Source: DASPKO01 sp035628055 (GTDB lineage: Bacteria; Planctomycetota; Phycisphaerae; Phycisphaerales; UBA1924). Taken from it: 14,079 bases of DNA. The position numbers and the translations under genes are program-made. Under the pieces are notes generated by a model that worked only from the letters and a program-made list of their open reading frames with translations, did not search any database and was not told the DNA's origin. Positions 1-7,039 of the stretch are shown piece by piece (the first letter of the stretch is position 1; every line of letters starts with the position of its first letter). The stretch lies in contig DASPKO010000294.1 in the NCBI GenBank assembly GCA_035628055.1, positions 1 to 14,079 of the forward strand, in the 5' to 3' direction.

Positions 1-872
1 AAGAGGCTGGCGATGAGGTCGCCGAGCTGGCCGGTGAGGCCGAAGAGGACGCCGGCGATGGAGCCCGACCACCAGGGGAAGCTGACCTCGGGAGTCCAGC
101 TGGACAGGAGCCAACTGCCCCAGCCGCCGACCAGGGCCGCCTGCGCGAGGGTGAGCTGAAGACGGCCCTCATCGACGCCGGTGCGATGCTCCAGCGCGAC
201 CGCCAGCACCGCCAGCCCGGCCGACAGGGCCACGCCGCCCACCAGACCCTCCCACGTCTTGCCGGGGCTGAGCCAGGGGATGAGCTTGTGCCGCCCGATG
301 GCCCGGCCGGTGAAGTAGGCCCCGATGTCGCTGGACTTGGTGATCACCAGGACGCCCAGGACGACCCACGCCGAGTGGTCGCGGCGCAGGAGCAGGAGCA
401 TGCCGTAGAGCAGCCCGAAGTAGACCAGCGCGATCATGGCCGCGCCGGCCGCGGCGGTCGCCCCCCGGGTGGTGCGCGTCTTGGAATGCACGATCAGGGA
501 GACCGCCAGGGCGAGCGCCGCCGCGGTCCCGATGATCGCCGCCCCGGTCGGGGCGTCGGCGCTGCGCGGGGGCATCGCGTAACAGGCCGTCATGCCCAGC
601 ATGGTGGCGAAGGTGAGCACGCCCCGCGCCGCCCCGATCCCGGCCGCCCGCAGGAGCAGCTTGAGCTCCCAGCAGGCGATCGGCGCCACCGCCAGGCCCA
701 GCAGGAACATCGGGAGCCCGGGGGGGAACGTCGGCGGGGTGATCTCCGGCCGGCTCAGCAGCGCCGGCCACCAGTCGGGGGCGCGCCGGCCGTCGAGCCA
801 CTCGTCCAGCCAGAGAGTGCCCACCAGCACCAGGATCATCACCGGGCCGAGGATGAGTCGTTGCCGGAGCAC
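1..872 (-). CDS. cdsA: Phosphatidate cytidylyltransferase (CDP-diacylglycerol synthase), 3' end cut by window edge
   Basis: Integral membrane enzyme that makes CDP-diacylglycerol from phosphatidate and CTP, the branch-point precursor of bacterial phospholipids. I translated about 290 residues from a GTG at 870-872. This is the only start codon between the uppS stop, which lies in the same frame 36 bases upstream, and the first hydrophobic segment. Several membrane segments are visible, for example around residues 5-18, 50-70, 85-100, 115-130 and 140-160. The family core follows: a stretch reading SSDIGAYFTGRAIGRHK, then SPGKTWEG near residues 200-208, then a late GLTGQLGDLIAS segment just before the window edge. 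The final CdsA signature (KR..KD...PGHGG..DR.DS) should lie just beyond position 1 and is not visible. No clear Shine-Dalgarno sequence precedes the GTG, so translation may follow on from uppS. uppS-cdsA adjacency is common in bacteria. Confidence 0.93.
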   Translation of the reverse strand, partial: MLRQRLILGPVMILVLVGTLWLDEWLDGRRAPDWWPALLSRPEITPPTFPPGLPMFLLGLAVAPIACWELKLLLRAAGIGAARGVLTFATMLGMTACYAMPPRSADAPTGAAIIGTAAALALAVSLIVHSKTRTTRGATAAAGAAMIALVYFGLLYGMLLLLRRDHSAWVVLGVLVITKSSDIGAYFTGRAIGRHKLIPWLSPGKTWEGLVGGVALSAGLAVLAVALEHRTGVDEGRLQLTLAQAALVGGWGSWLLSSWTPEVSFPWWSGSIAGVLFGLTGQLGDLIASL

Positions 873-908
873 GGCGGGGACTGTAGCGGGCGGGCGCGCC
901 GGTGCCGC

Positions 909-1787
909 TCAGCGGTCCGGCTGATGTCCCGGGTCCACGGCCCCGAAGCGGCGCGTGCGCCCCGCGAAGTCGCGGATCGCCGCGTGCAGGTCGGGGGCCC
1001 CGAAGTCGGGCCAGAGCACGTCGGTGACGTAGATCTCCGCGTAGGAGAGCTGCCACAGCAGGTAGTTGCTCAGGCGCCGCTCTCCCGCGGTGCGGATGAG
1101 CAGGTCCGGGTCGGGGAGCCCCGCGGTGTAGAGGTGGTTCTCGAAGACCCGCTCGTCGATGGCCCCGGGATCGAGCTCACCCCGCGCCGCCTTGGCGGCC
1201 AGGGCCCGCGCGGCGTCGGTGATCTCCCCCCGGGAGCCGTAGTTCACCGCCAGGCAGAGCGTCGGGCCCGTGTTCGCGGCGGTGTCGGCCGTGAGGCGGT
1301 CGACGGCGGCGATGACGCCCGCGGGCAGCCCCTGGCGGCGCCCGATCTGCACGAAGCGGATGTTCTCGCGCACGATCCGCTCGCGCTCCCCCTCGAGGTA
1401 CATCTCGTACATCTGCATGAGGGCCGTGACCTCGTCGTCGGGCCGCTTCCAGTTCTCCAGCGAGAAGGAGTAGAGCGTGAGGCACTCCACGCCCAGCCGC
1501 CCGCATTCCTCGATCACGGCCCGGACGGAGGCCGCGCCGTTGCGGTGCCCGAAGAAGCGGGGGAATCCGCGCTGCTGCGCCCAGCGCCCGTTGCCGTCCA
1601 TGATGATGGCGATGTGCCGCGGGATCCGCGCCGGGTGCACGTCGGGGAGGATCGCCAGGGGGTCGGCGTGCGCCGAGCGCGCACGCATCGCACCGACGAC
1701 GCGGAGCGCCTCGGCATCAGGAACGATGGGCGCGGCCGGGTGCGCCGGGCCGGAACAGCCGCCGTCCGCTCGGGTCGCCGTGCTCAT
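909..1787 (-). CDS. uppS: Isoprenyl transferase (undecaprenyl diphosphate synthase)
   Basis: Cis-prenyltransferase that adds isopentenyl diphosphate units to farnesyl diphosphate to give the C55 lipid carrier for peptidoglycan and surface polysaccharides. The 292-residue frame contains the hallmark IIMDGNGRWA with the catalytic Asp at residue 64. It also has the SFSLENWKRP stretch (about 107-116), the RTAGERRLSNYLLWQ signature (232-246; the more usual form has Ser for the Ala) and a C-terminal RTRRFG. The core begins near residue 55, so the first ATG (1787) gives an N-terminal extension of about 40 residues compared with E. coli UppS. An in-frame ATG at 1686-1688 (residue 34) is a plausible alternative. 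Neither has a clear ribosome binding site. It lies 59 bases after purA and 36 bases before cdsA on the same strand, probably one transcript. Confidence 0.95.
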   Translation of the reverse strand: MSTATRADGGCSGPAHPAAPIVPDAEALRVVGAMRARSAHADPLAILPDVHPARIPRHIAIIMDGNGRWAQQRGFPRFFGHRNGAASVRAVIEECGRLGVECLTLYSFSLENWKRPDDEVTALMQMYEMYLEGERERIVRENIRFVQIGRRQGLPAGVIAAVDRLTADTAANTGPTLCLAVNYGSRGEITDAARALAAKAARGELDPGAIDERVFENHLYTAGLPDPDLLIRTAGERRLSNYLLWQLSYAEIYVTDVLWPDFGAPDLHAAIRDFAGRTRRFGAVDPGHQPDR

Positions 1788-1846
1788 GCGGGCTCAAGCG
1801 TACGGCGACCACGGACCCCCGGCCCGGGCGGGCGCGGCTCGGGCGG

Positions 1847-3256
1847 CTAGTCGCACCTGATCGTCTGCGCCCGGTCCGGCCCCACGCCCACCAGGCCGAT
1901 CTTCACGCCCACGAAGTCCTCGATCAGGTCGAGGTAGTCGCGGGCCGAGCGCGGCAGGTCCGCGCGCGCGCGCGCCGCGGTGATCTGGTCGGGAAAGCCG
2001 GCGAGCGTGGTGTACACCGGCTCGACCCGGGCCAGCCGCTCGCCGTCGGGAATGAACCGGTCGGTTGTCTGCCCCCCCGCCAGCCGGTACGCGGTCGCGA
2101 CCTTGAGCTCGGGCAAGCCCGCGAGCACGTCCAGCAGTGTCACCGCCAGGGACGTCGTCCCGCTGATGAGCGCCGAGTAGCGCACCGCCACCAGGTCCAG
2201 CCAGCCGACGCGCCGCGGCCGCCCCGTGGTGGTGCCGTACTCGCGGCCGCGCTCGCGGATGTGCGTGGCGGTGGCGTCGTGCAGCTCGGTGGGCATCGGC
2301 CCGTTGCCGACGCGCGTGGAGTACGCCTTGACCACGCCGATGACCGTGCCCAGGGCCTGCCCCGGGACCCCCGTCCCCGCCGGGATGCCCAGGGCCGTGC
2401 AACTGGAGCTGGTGACGTACGGGTAGGTCCCGTGGTCGACGTCCAGGAGCGTCGCATTGGCGCCCTCGAACAGGATCGATTCGCCCCGTTCCCGCAGCTC
2501 GTGGAGCAGGTAGGTGGTGTCGCGGATGCACGGCGCCAGCCGCCGGCCCTGCGCCAGCGCCCAATCCGTGAGCTGGTCCGGGTCGAAGGCGGTCGTCCCG
2601 CCCAGCCCGCCGAGGAGCGCGTTCTTCAGGGCGCACGCGGTCCCCAGCTTGCGGCGCAGCAGGTCGGGCTCGAGCAGGTCGCCCATGCGGATCGCGGCGG
2701 CCCGCTGGGCCTTGTCGGCGTAGCACGGACCGATCCCGCGCTTGGTCGTCCCCAGCGGGCGCCCCGCCGCCCCGTCCGCGCCGCCGGCGCCCAGCCGCGC
2801 TTCGCGAAGCTCGTCCTCCGCCTTGTGGTAGGGCATCACCACGTGGGCCCGGTCCGAGACGACCAGGCCGGAAACGTCCACGCCCCGCTGGGCGAGCCCG
2901 TCGGCCTCGGCCAGGAGCGCCTCGGGGTCGACCACGACGCCGTTGCCGATCACCGCCAAAGCCCCGGGGAACAGGATGCCCGAGGGGATCAGGTGCAGCG
3001 CGTAGCGCTCCCCCTTGACGACGACCGAATGCCCCGCGTTGGCCCCGCCGTTGTAGCGCACCACGGCGGCAAACCCCGGCGCCAGCAGGTCGACGATCTT
3101 GCCCTTGCCCTCATCCCCCCACTGCATGCCCACCACCGCGGCGCACGACCCCGGGCCCGGGCCCGCACCGGCCGCTCGGCCCGCCTGCGGGGTCGGTGCC
3201 GCGGAGCGCCCGGGGGTGCCGGTGGCCGGGACGTCCCGGCGCGCGGTGCTGGCCAT
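1847..3256 (-). CDS. purA: Adenylosuccinate synthetase
   Basis: Cytoplasmic enzyme that joins IMP and aspartate using GTP, the first committed step from IMP to AMP. I place the start at the ATG at 3254-3256, which has GAGG eight bases upstream, giving 469 residues. The frame stays open to an ATG at 3367, but the extra 37 residues are Gly/Pro-rich and look like leader. Visible motifs are WGDEGKGK (46-53, catalytic Asp48), NAGHS (His76), GTTKRGIGP (169-177), LFEGANATLLDVDHGTYPYVTS (about 262-283), TRVGNGP (314-320) and TTGRPRRVGW (343-352). The C-terminus ends with the family's GPDR.(Q/E)TI pattern. The chain is about 40 residues longer than typical PurA because of an Ala/Pro/Gly-rich N-terminal tail (residues 1-38). 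It is divergent from the zinc-ribbon gene and is followed by uppS and cdsA. Confidence 0.97.
   Translation of the reverse strand: MASTARRDVPATGTPGRSAAPTPQAGRAAGAGPGPGSCAAVVGMQWGDEGKGKIVDLLAPGFAAVVRYNGGANAGHSVVVKGERYALHLIPSGILFPGALAVIGNGVVVDPEALLAEADGLAQRGVDVSGLVVSDRAHVVMPYHKAEDELREARLGAGGADGAAGRPLGTTKRGIGPCYADKAQRAAAIRMGDLLEPDLLRRKLGTACALKNALLGGLGGTTAFDPDQLTDWALAQGRRLAPCIRDTTYLLHELRERGESILFEGANATLLDVDHGTYPYVTSSSCTALGIPAGTGVPGQALGTVIGVVKAYSTRVGNGPMPTELHDATATHIRERGREYGTTTGRPRRVGWLDLVAVRYSALISGTTSLAVTLLDVLAGLPELKVATAYRLAGGQTTDRFIPDGERLARVEPVYTTLAGFPDQITAARARADLPRSARDYLDLIEDFVGVKIGLVGVGPDRAQTIRCD
1961..1974. repeat. Seven-unit CG dinucleotide repeat inside purA
   Basis: An uninterrupted (CG)7 tract lies in the purA C-terminal region, where it encodes Ala-Arg alternation near residues 428-431. 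Alternating CG can adopt Z-DNA and is a possible slippage site. The reading frame through it is intact. In a genome this GC-rich it may be a chance product of codon bias. Confidence 0.6.
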
Positions 3257-3381
3257 GCTGCGGCCCTCGGTCTCCCCGCCGCCTCCCGTCCCAGGTGAAC
3301 CATAGCGGCGGGGGGCACCGCCCGGGGGGTCAAGCCCCGGCACGCGTGAGCCGATGTTCCCGGGCACGGAGGGCTCCTTTC
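3257..3381. promoter_or_regulatory. Divergent intergenic region between purA and the zinc-ribbon gene
   Basis: This is the only space from which both the leftward purA-uppS-cdsA run and the rightward zinc-ribbon gene can be started, so promoters for both are inferred here. I cannot point to convincing -35/-10 boxes. It contains a short hairpin candidate at 3322-3340: six-base arms CCGGGG and CCCCGG around a seven-base loop. This would lie in the 5' leader of the plus-strand gene or near the purA promoter. A ribosome binding site for the plus-strand gene is at 3368-3372. Confidence 0.4.
3368..3372 (+). promoter_or_regulatory. Ribosome binding site of the zinc-ribbon gene
   Basis: A full GGAGG lies nine bases before the ATG at 3382. 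It is the strongest Shine-Dalgarno sequence in the window and fixes the start of a gene that would otherwise be easy to miss. The frame remains open upstream to 3196 with no comparable signal. Confidence 0.75.
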
Positions 3382-3582
3382 ATGCTTGACCAGGCGATCC
3401 GCATCATGTGCCCGAACCTGACGTGTCGGAAGGTGCTCTCGGTGCCCGTGGCCTCGCGCGGGCGCATGGTCAAGTGCCGCAACTGCGGGGCCACGATCCG
3501 TGTGCCGGAAAAGAACGCGCCGGGTTCGGCGGCCCCGGTGCCCGCCCCCACCCCGGCGGGCGAGAACCCCGTCAAGGGGTAA
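3382..3582 (+). CDS. Small zinc-ribbon protein of unknown role
   Basis: A 66-residue protein with one zinc-binding knuckle pair: Cys10-x4-Cys15 and Cys32-x2-Cys35, the second reading CRNCG. It is followed by IRVPEK and a Pro/Ala-rich tail of about 25 residues. The spacing VPVASRGRMVKCRNCG resembles the short MJ0042-type or FYDLN-like zinc ribbons often found at the N-termini of larger planctomycete proteins, here as a stand-alone domain. There is no signal peptide or membrane segment, so it is probably cytoplasmic. The start is supported by GGAGG at 3368-3372. It is a single gene, divergent from purA and ending 29 bases from the stop of the convergent DUF255 gene. Metal binding is inferred from the four cysteines. 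Whether it contacts nucleic acid or protein cannot be told. Confidence 0.8.
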   Translation: MLDQAIRIMCPNLTCRKVLSVPVASRGRMVKCRNCGATIRVPEKNAPGSAAPVPAPTPAGENPVKG

Positions 3583-3619
3583 GCCGCCCCGGTCCGAGCG
3601 CGCCCACCGCCTCACCCCT
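3575..3619. terminator. Weak inverted repeat between two convergent genes
   Basis: The stop codons of the plus-strand zinc-ribbon gene (3580-3582) and the minus-strand DUF255 gene (3612-3614) face each other. Nine-base arms with one mismatch (AGGGGTAAG at 3575-3583, CTCACCCCT at 3611-3619) enclose 27 bases. This could act as a bidirectional terminator, but it has no T tract and the arms may match by chance. Confidence 0.25.
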
Positions 3620-5975
3620 GGTCGATCGCCACATCCAGCTCGACCGTCCGCGGCTCGTGGCACTCCCGGTCCGTGCACGCCTGATAACTCACCGCGAGCA
3701 TGGGCCGGCCGCTCCACGTCCCGTCGCGCACCAGCAGCACCGGAAACTCCACACGCCCGCGATAGACCCGCACCGCCAGGTCTCCCTCGCCCATCACTTC
3801 GGGCTCGGGGTAGCTCGAATAGGCGCGGACCCCGCGCCCCCCGGTCACGCCCACGCGCAGCGGCTGGAGCGTCCGGGCCGCCGGCGAGTCTCCCGGGCTG
3901 GCCGCCGTGATGTGGAACCCGTCGGCGATGCGCAGCTCGAGCATCACGCCCGCGTCGGCGTCCGGCTCGGCGCGCACGGTCACGCGGTCGCGCGAGGCGA
4001 AGACCGCGACCGGAAGGCCCTCGGGCTCGGCCGCGGCGTCCGGGCCGTCCCCCGGCGCGCTCGCCGCGCTCCCCTCCGGCGCGCCCACCGCTTCGGCGAG
4101 CAAGGCGCGGCCCGCGCCGCCCCCGACCAGGATCTCCAGCAGCACCCGGGTCGCGCCCACCGGCGCCAGGGGCGCCTGGTGCACCGCCTCGCTGAGCGCG
4201 GCCAGCCCGCGGACGGCGCGCTCCAGGAAGCGCTCCTGCCCGGTGTGCGCGTGCAGCGCCATCAGGGCCCCGAGCACTCCCGTGCTCCCGCTCGGGAGCG
4301 CGCCGTCGTGCGTGGTGCGCGGCCGGACGAAGAGCTCGGACTGCTCGGCGCGGACGTCGAACCAGCCGCCGTCCTCGGAGGCAAAGAGGGCGTCGGCGCG
4401 GTCCGCCAGCGCGATCGCCCGCTCCGCCCACGCGCCATCCCCGCCCGCCCGGGCCAGCTCGGCCAGCCCGTGCGCGAGCAGGCCGTAATCCTCGAGGAAG
4501 GCCGGAGTGCCGGAGCGACCCGCGCGGCGCACGCGCCACAGCCCGCCCTCGGCGTCGCGCATGGTCTCCCAGACGGCCCGCGCCGCGCGTTCCGCCGCCC
4601 GGCGGAACTCCGGGTCTCCCAGGGCCGCCGAGGCCCGCGCCAAACCCGCGATCATGAGCCCGTTCCAGGAGGCGATCGCCTTGTCGTCGGTCGCGGGCCG
4701 GGGCCGCCTCCCGCGCGCGTCGAGCAGGGCCGTGTTCACGCGGTCGAGCCGCGCAAGCAGCTCCGGTTCGTTCATGCCCAGCTCCGCGGCGAGCACCTCG
4801 GGGCGGGCCGCCAGCGCGAGCACGCCGCTCTCGGGGTCGCTCGGGTGGTGCGGATCGCGGAAGTTCGGGCGCTCCAGCGCCGGGTAGACCCTGGCGGCGA
4901 AGGACGCGTCACTCTCCGAGAGCGCCTCGGCCGCCTGGTCGAGGGTCCAGAGATAGTTTTGCCCCTCGCGATGGCCGACCTCGGCGTCCTGGGCGGTCAG
5001 GAACAGCCCCTCCTCGGAGGTGAGCTCGCGCTCCACGTACGCGATGGTCCGCCGGCAGACCCGCTCGTAGAACCGGTCACCGAAGTGCGCGGCCGCACGC
5101 CCGTAGAGCCCGGTCAGCAGGGCATTGTCATAGAGCATCTTCTCGAAGTGGGGCACGGCCCACGCCGCGTCCACGCAGTAGCGGTGGAACCCGCCCCCGA
5201 CCTGGTCGAAGAGACCGCCCAAGGCCATGGCATCCAGGGTGCGCCGGAGCACAGCCTCGGCGGCCTTGCCCCCCGCCTCGTCGCCGGCCAGGGGCAGGTA
5301 GTCCAGGAGCAGCTCGAGGTTCAGAGGCTGCGGGAACTTGGGCGCCCCGCCGAAGCCCCCTCCGGTCGCGTCGTGCGTCCGCAACAGGCCCGAGACCGCG
5401 CGGGCCACCTCCGCCGGCCCGATCGGCTTGGGGCTCCCGCCCGCGGCGAGGTGGGCCCGCACGGCCTCGGCGAGCTGCGCGGCGGCCCGGGAGACCTCGT
5501 CCCGGCGCTCACGCCAGGCCATGCCGATGGCCTGCACCAGCTCGGTCAGCCCGGGCAGGCCCGAGCGCGCTCTCGGCGGGTAATACGTGCCGCAGTAGAA
5601 CGGACGGAGGTCATGCGGCTCCACGAAAACGGTCATGGGCCAGCCGCCGTGCCCCGAGAAGATCTGGACCGCGGCCATGTAGACGTCGTCGAGATCGGGC
5701 CGCTCCTCGCGGTCGACCTTCACGGGCACGAAGCGCCGGTTGATCTCGCGGGCGGTCGCCGCGTCCTCGAAGCTCTCGCGCTCCATGACGTGGCACCAGT
5801 AGCAGGTCGAGTACCCGACGCTCAGGAAGATCGGCACGTCGCGCCGGCGCGCCTCGGCGATCGCCTCCGGGCCCCACGGCCACCAATCGACCGGGTTGTG
5901 GGCGTGCTGGAGCAGGTACGGGCTGCTCGCGTGGGCGAGGCGGTTGTGAGGGCGCGCGGCGCCGGGCTCGGGCAT
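3612..5975 (-). CDS. DUF255/YyaL-type thioredoxin-fold protein with C-terminal DsbD-N-like domain
   Basis: A 787-residue protein related to B. subtilis YyaL and human SPATA20. Residues about 10-170 form the DUF255 thioredoxin-like domain with a CxxC pair, Cys58-Tyr-Trp-Cys61, in the context STCYWCHVMERESFE. The usual family form has His at the second position. HGGWPMTVF and FYCGTYYPP follow. Residues about 190-640 are an Ala-rich alpha/alpha-barrel region with landmarks GGGFGGAPKFPQP, FEKMLYDNALL and DDKAIASWNGLMI. Residues about 653-783 look like the DsbD N-terminal (alpha) domain: GFHITAASPGD, a VYRGRVEFPV strand, and SYQAC-TDREC-HEP, which places Cys767 and Cys772. There is no signal peptide, so it is probably cytoplasmic. 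The cellular role of the family is unsettled; a redox or chaperone-like role is only inferred. It starts 25 bases after the unknown 335-residue gene. The ATG at 5975 has no clear ribosome binding site. Confidence 0.92.
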   Translation of the reverse strand: MPEPGAARPHNRLAHASSPYLLQHAHNPVDWWPWGPEAIAEARRRDVPIFLSVGYSTCYWCHVMERESFEDAATAREINRRFVPVKVDREERPDLDDVYMAAVQIFSGHGGWPMTVFVEPHDLRPFYCGTYYPPRARSGLPGLTELVQAIGMAWRERRDEVSRAAAQLAEAVRAHLAAGGSPKPIGPAEVARAVSGLLRTHDATGGGFGGAPKFPQPLNLELLLDYLPLAGDEAGGKAAEAVLRRTLDAMALGGLFDQVGGGFHRYCVDAAWAVPHFEKMLYDNALLTGLYGRAAAHFGDRFYERVCRRTIAYVERELTSEEGLFLTAQDAEVGHREGQNYLWTLDQAAEALSESDASFAARVYPALERPNFRDPHHPSDPESGVLALAARPEVLAAELGMNEPELLARLDRVNTALLDARGRRPRPATDDKAIASWNGLMIAGLARASAALGDPEFRRAAERAARAVWETMRDAEGGLWRVRRAGRSGTPAFLEDYGLLAHGLAELARAGGDGAWAERAIALADRADALFASEDGGWFDVRAEQSELFVRPRTTHDGALPSGSTGVLGALMALHAHTGQERFLERAVRGLAALSEAVHQAPLAPVGATRVLLEILVGGGAGRALLAEAVGAPEGSAASAPGDGPDAAAEPEGLPVAVFASRDRVTVRAEPDADAGVMLELRIADGFHITAASPGDSPAARTLQPLRVGVTGGRGVRAYSSYPEPEVMGEGDLAVRVYRGRVEFPVLLVRDGTWSGRPMLAVSYQACTDRECHEPRTVELDVAIDQG

Positions 5976-6000
5976 GCGCGGGAATCGTACCGGACGGGTC

Positions 6001-7008
6001 TCAGGCGACCGCGTGAGGCTGGATGCTCATTCGCCGCACGAAGAGCACCCGGACGGGTACGCCCGGCCCGGCGGGCGCGCCGGATTCCGGCGCGGAGCCC
6101 GATGGGCCCGGGGTCGCGACGCCGGGCCCCATGGCCTGGGCCGCGGTGGCGCTGGAGCGCAGCACCGCGTCGGCCGGCAGGAGCGCCGCGGTCAGGCTCA
6201 CCCAGGCCGCGGGCGCGCGGACGCCGGCCTCGTCCTCCCGCACCTCCGGGTCCTCGCGCCAGCGCGCGAAGGCGGTCGCGAACGCGCTCGCCGCGGCCGC
6301 CAAGGCGTCCTGATCCGCCCCGGCGCCCCGCGCCGCCTCCTCGCCCGCGCGGGCCAGCTCGGCGCGCAGGTCCCGGAGGGGATCGGCCAGGTCGCGGCGC
6401 AGGCGCATGAGCAGTTCGCCATCGGGGTGCAGGAGCAGCGGGATCGCGATCCCGTGCGTGCGCCTGGCCAGGGCCGCCTCGGCCCGCTGCGCCAGCGACC
6501 AGCCCCCCGGAGCCGCGGGGTCGGGACCGGCCCGCAGGACGGTCAGCCCGTGCCGGGCCGCGAACGCGTCCAGCGCCGCCACCACCGGGACGCTCACCGC
6601 CGGGTCGGGCCCCCCGCGGAGGACGTCGCGCGCGACCTCGGCCAGGTAGCTGTCCTGCGCGCGGAAGAGCTCCGGGCGCATGAAGCCGCGCAGCCCGGCG
6701 AGCCCGGGCTCGTTCGCCACCCGCCGCAGCGCGCCGGCCAGCTCCCCCGCCACGTCGTCCCCGCCCAGGGTCGATGCGATCACGCCCGCCCGCCACAGCG
6801 GCATCGTCCAGCGCCACGAATCCATCAGGTGCAGATAGGCCGGCGACCGGCGGACCGCCTCCCGCACGTCGGCCCGGGCCGTGCCCCCGAAGGGAACGGG
6901 CATGAGCGTGATCGCGAGGTCGCCCAGCGTGAGCGCCGCCAGCGCGGGGGCCTCGCCCGTGGTGAGGTGGTACGGGCTGACCGCGAGATTGAGCCGCCCG
7001 GTCTCCAC
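6001..7008 (-). CDS. Hypothetical protein, 335 residues
   Basis: I do not recognise this protein. It starts with GTG at 7006-7008, preceded by a purine-rich GGAGCGGGAG stretch. The N-terminus is the most protein-like part: NLAVSPYHLTTGEAPALAAL (7-26), then ITLMPVPFGG (33-42) and SWRWTMPLWRAGVIASTLGG (64-83). The middle is Ala/Arg-rich and probably helical (about 170-260). HGIAIPLLLHPDGELLMRL (185-203) is another ordered-looking segment. Residues 293-317 are a Pro/Gly/Ser linker, followed by a short basic end (VRVLFVRRMSIQ). There is no signal peptide, obvious membrane helix or cysteine cluster. Codon use and G+C match the neighbours, and the gene sits between galE (31 bases) and the DUF255 gene (25 bases) on the same strand, so a real gene is likely. 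The function is unknown; a cytoplasmic location is inferred. Confidence 0.8.
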   Translation of the reverse strand: METGRLNLAVSPYHLTTGEAPALAALTLGDLAITLMPVPFGGTARADVREAVRRSPAYLHLMDSWRWTMPLWRAGVIASTLGGDDVAGELAGALRRVANEPGLAGLRGFMRPELFRAQDSYLAEVARDVLRGGPDPAVSVPVVAALDAFAARHGLTVLRAGPDPAAPGGWSLAQRAEAALARRTHGIAIPLLLHPDGELLMRLRRDLADPLRDLRAELARAGEEAARGAGADQDALAAAASAFATAFARWREDPEVREDEAGVRAPAAWVSLTAALLPADAVLRSSATAAQAMGPGVATPGPSGSAPESGAPAGPGVPVRVLFVRRMSIQPHAVA

Positions 7009-7039
7009 GGTACTCCCGCTCCGTCACGCCCGACGCGTC

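Noticed and set aside
186..1850. Open frame of 554 codons on the plus strand across cdsA and uppS.
   Set aside because: Both covered genes show unmistakable family motifs on the minus strand. The plus-strand translation is low-complexity Arg/Gly/Val/Asp sequence, a composition shadow.
3408..6410. Open frame of 1000 codons on the plus strand, antisense to the DUF255 gene and running into the unknown gene.
   Set aside because: It is Arg/Ala/Gly/Pro/His-rich with no recognisable domain. Long antisense frames are expected where third codon positions are almost always G or C. The minus-strand protein has clear family motifs.
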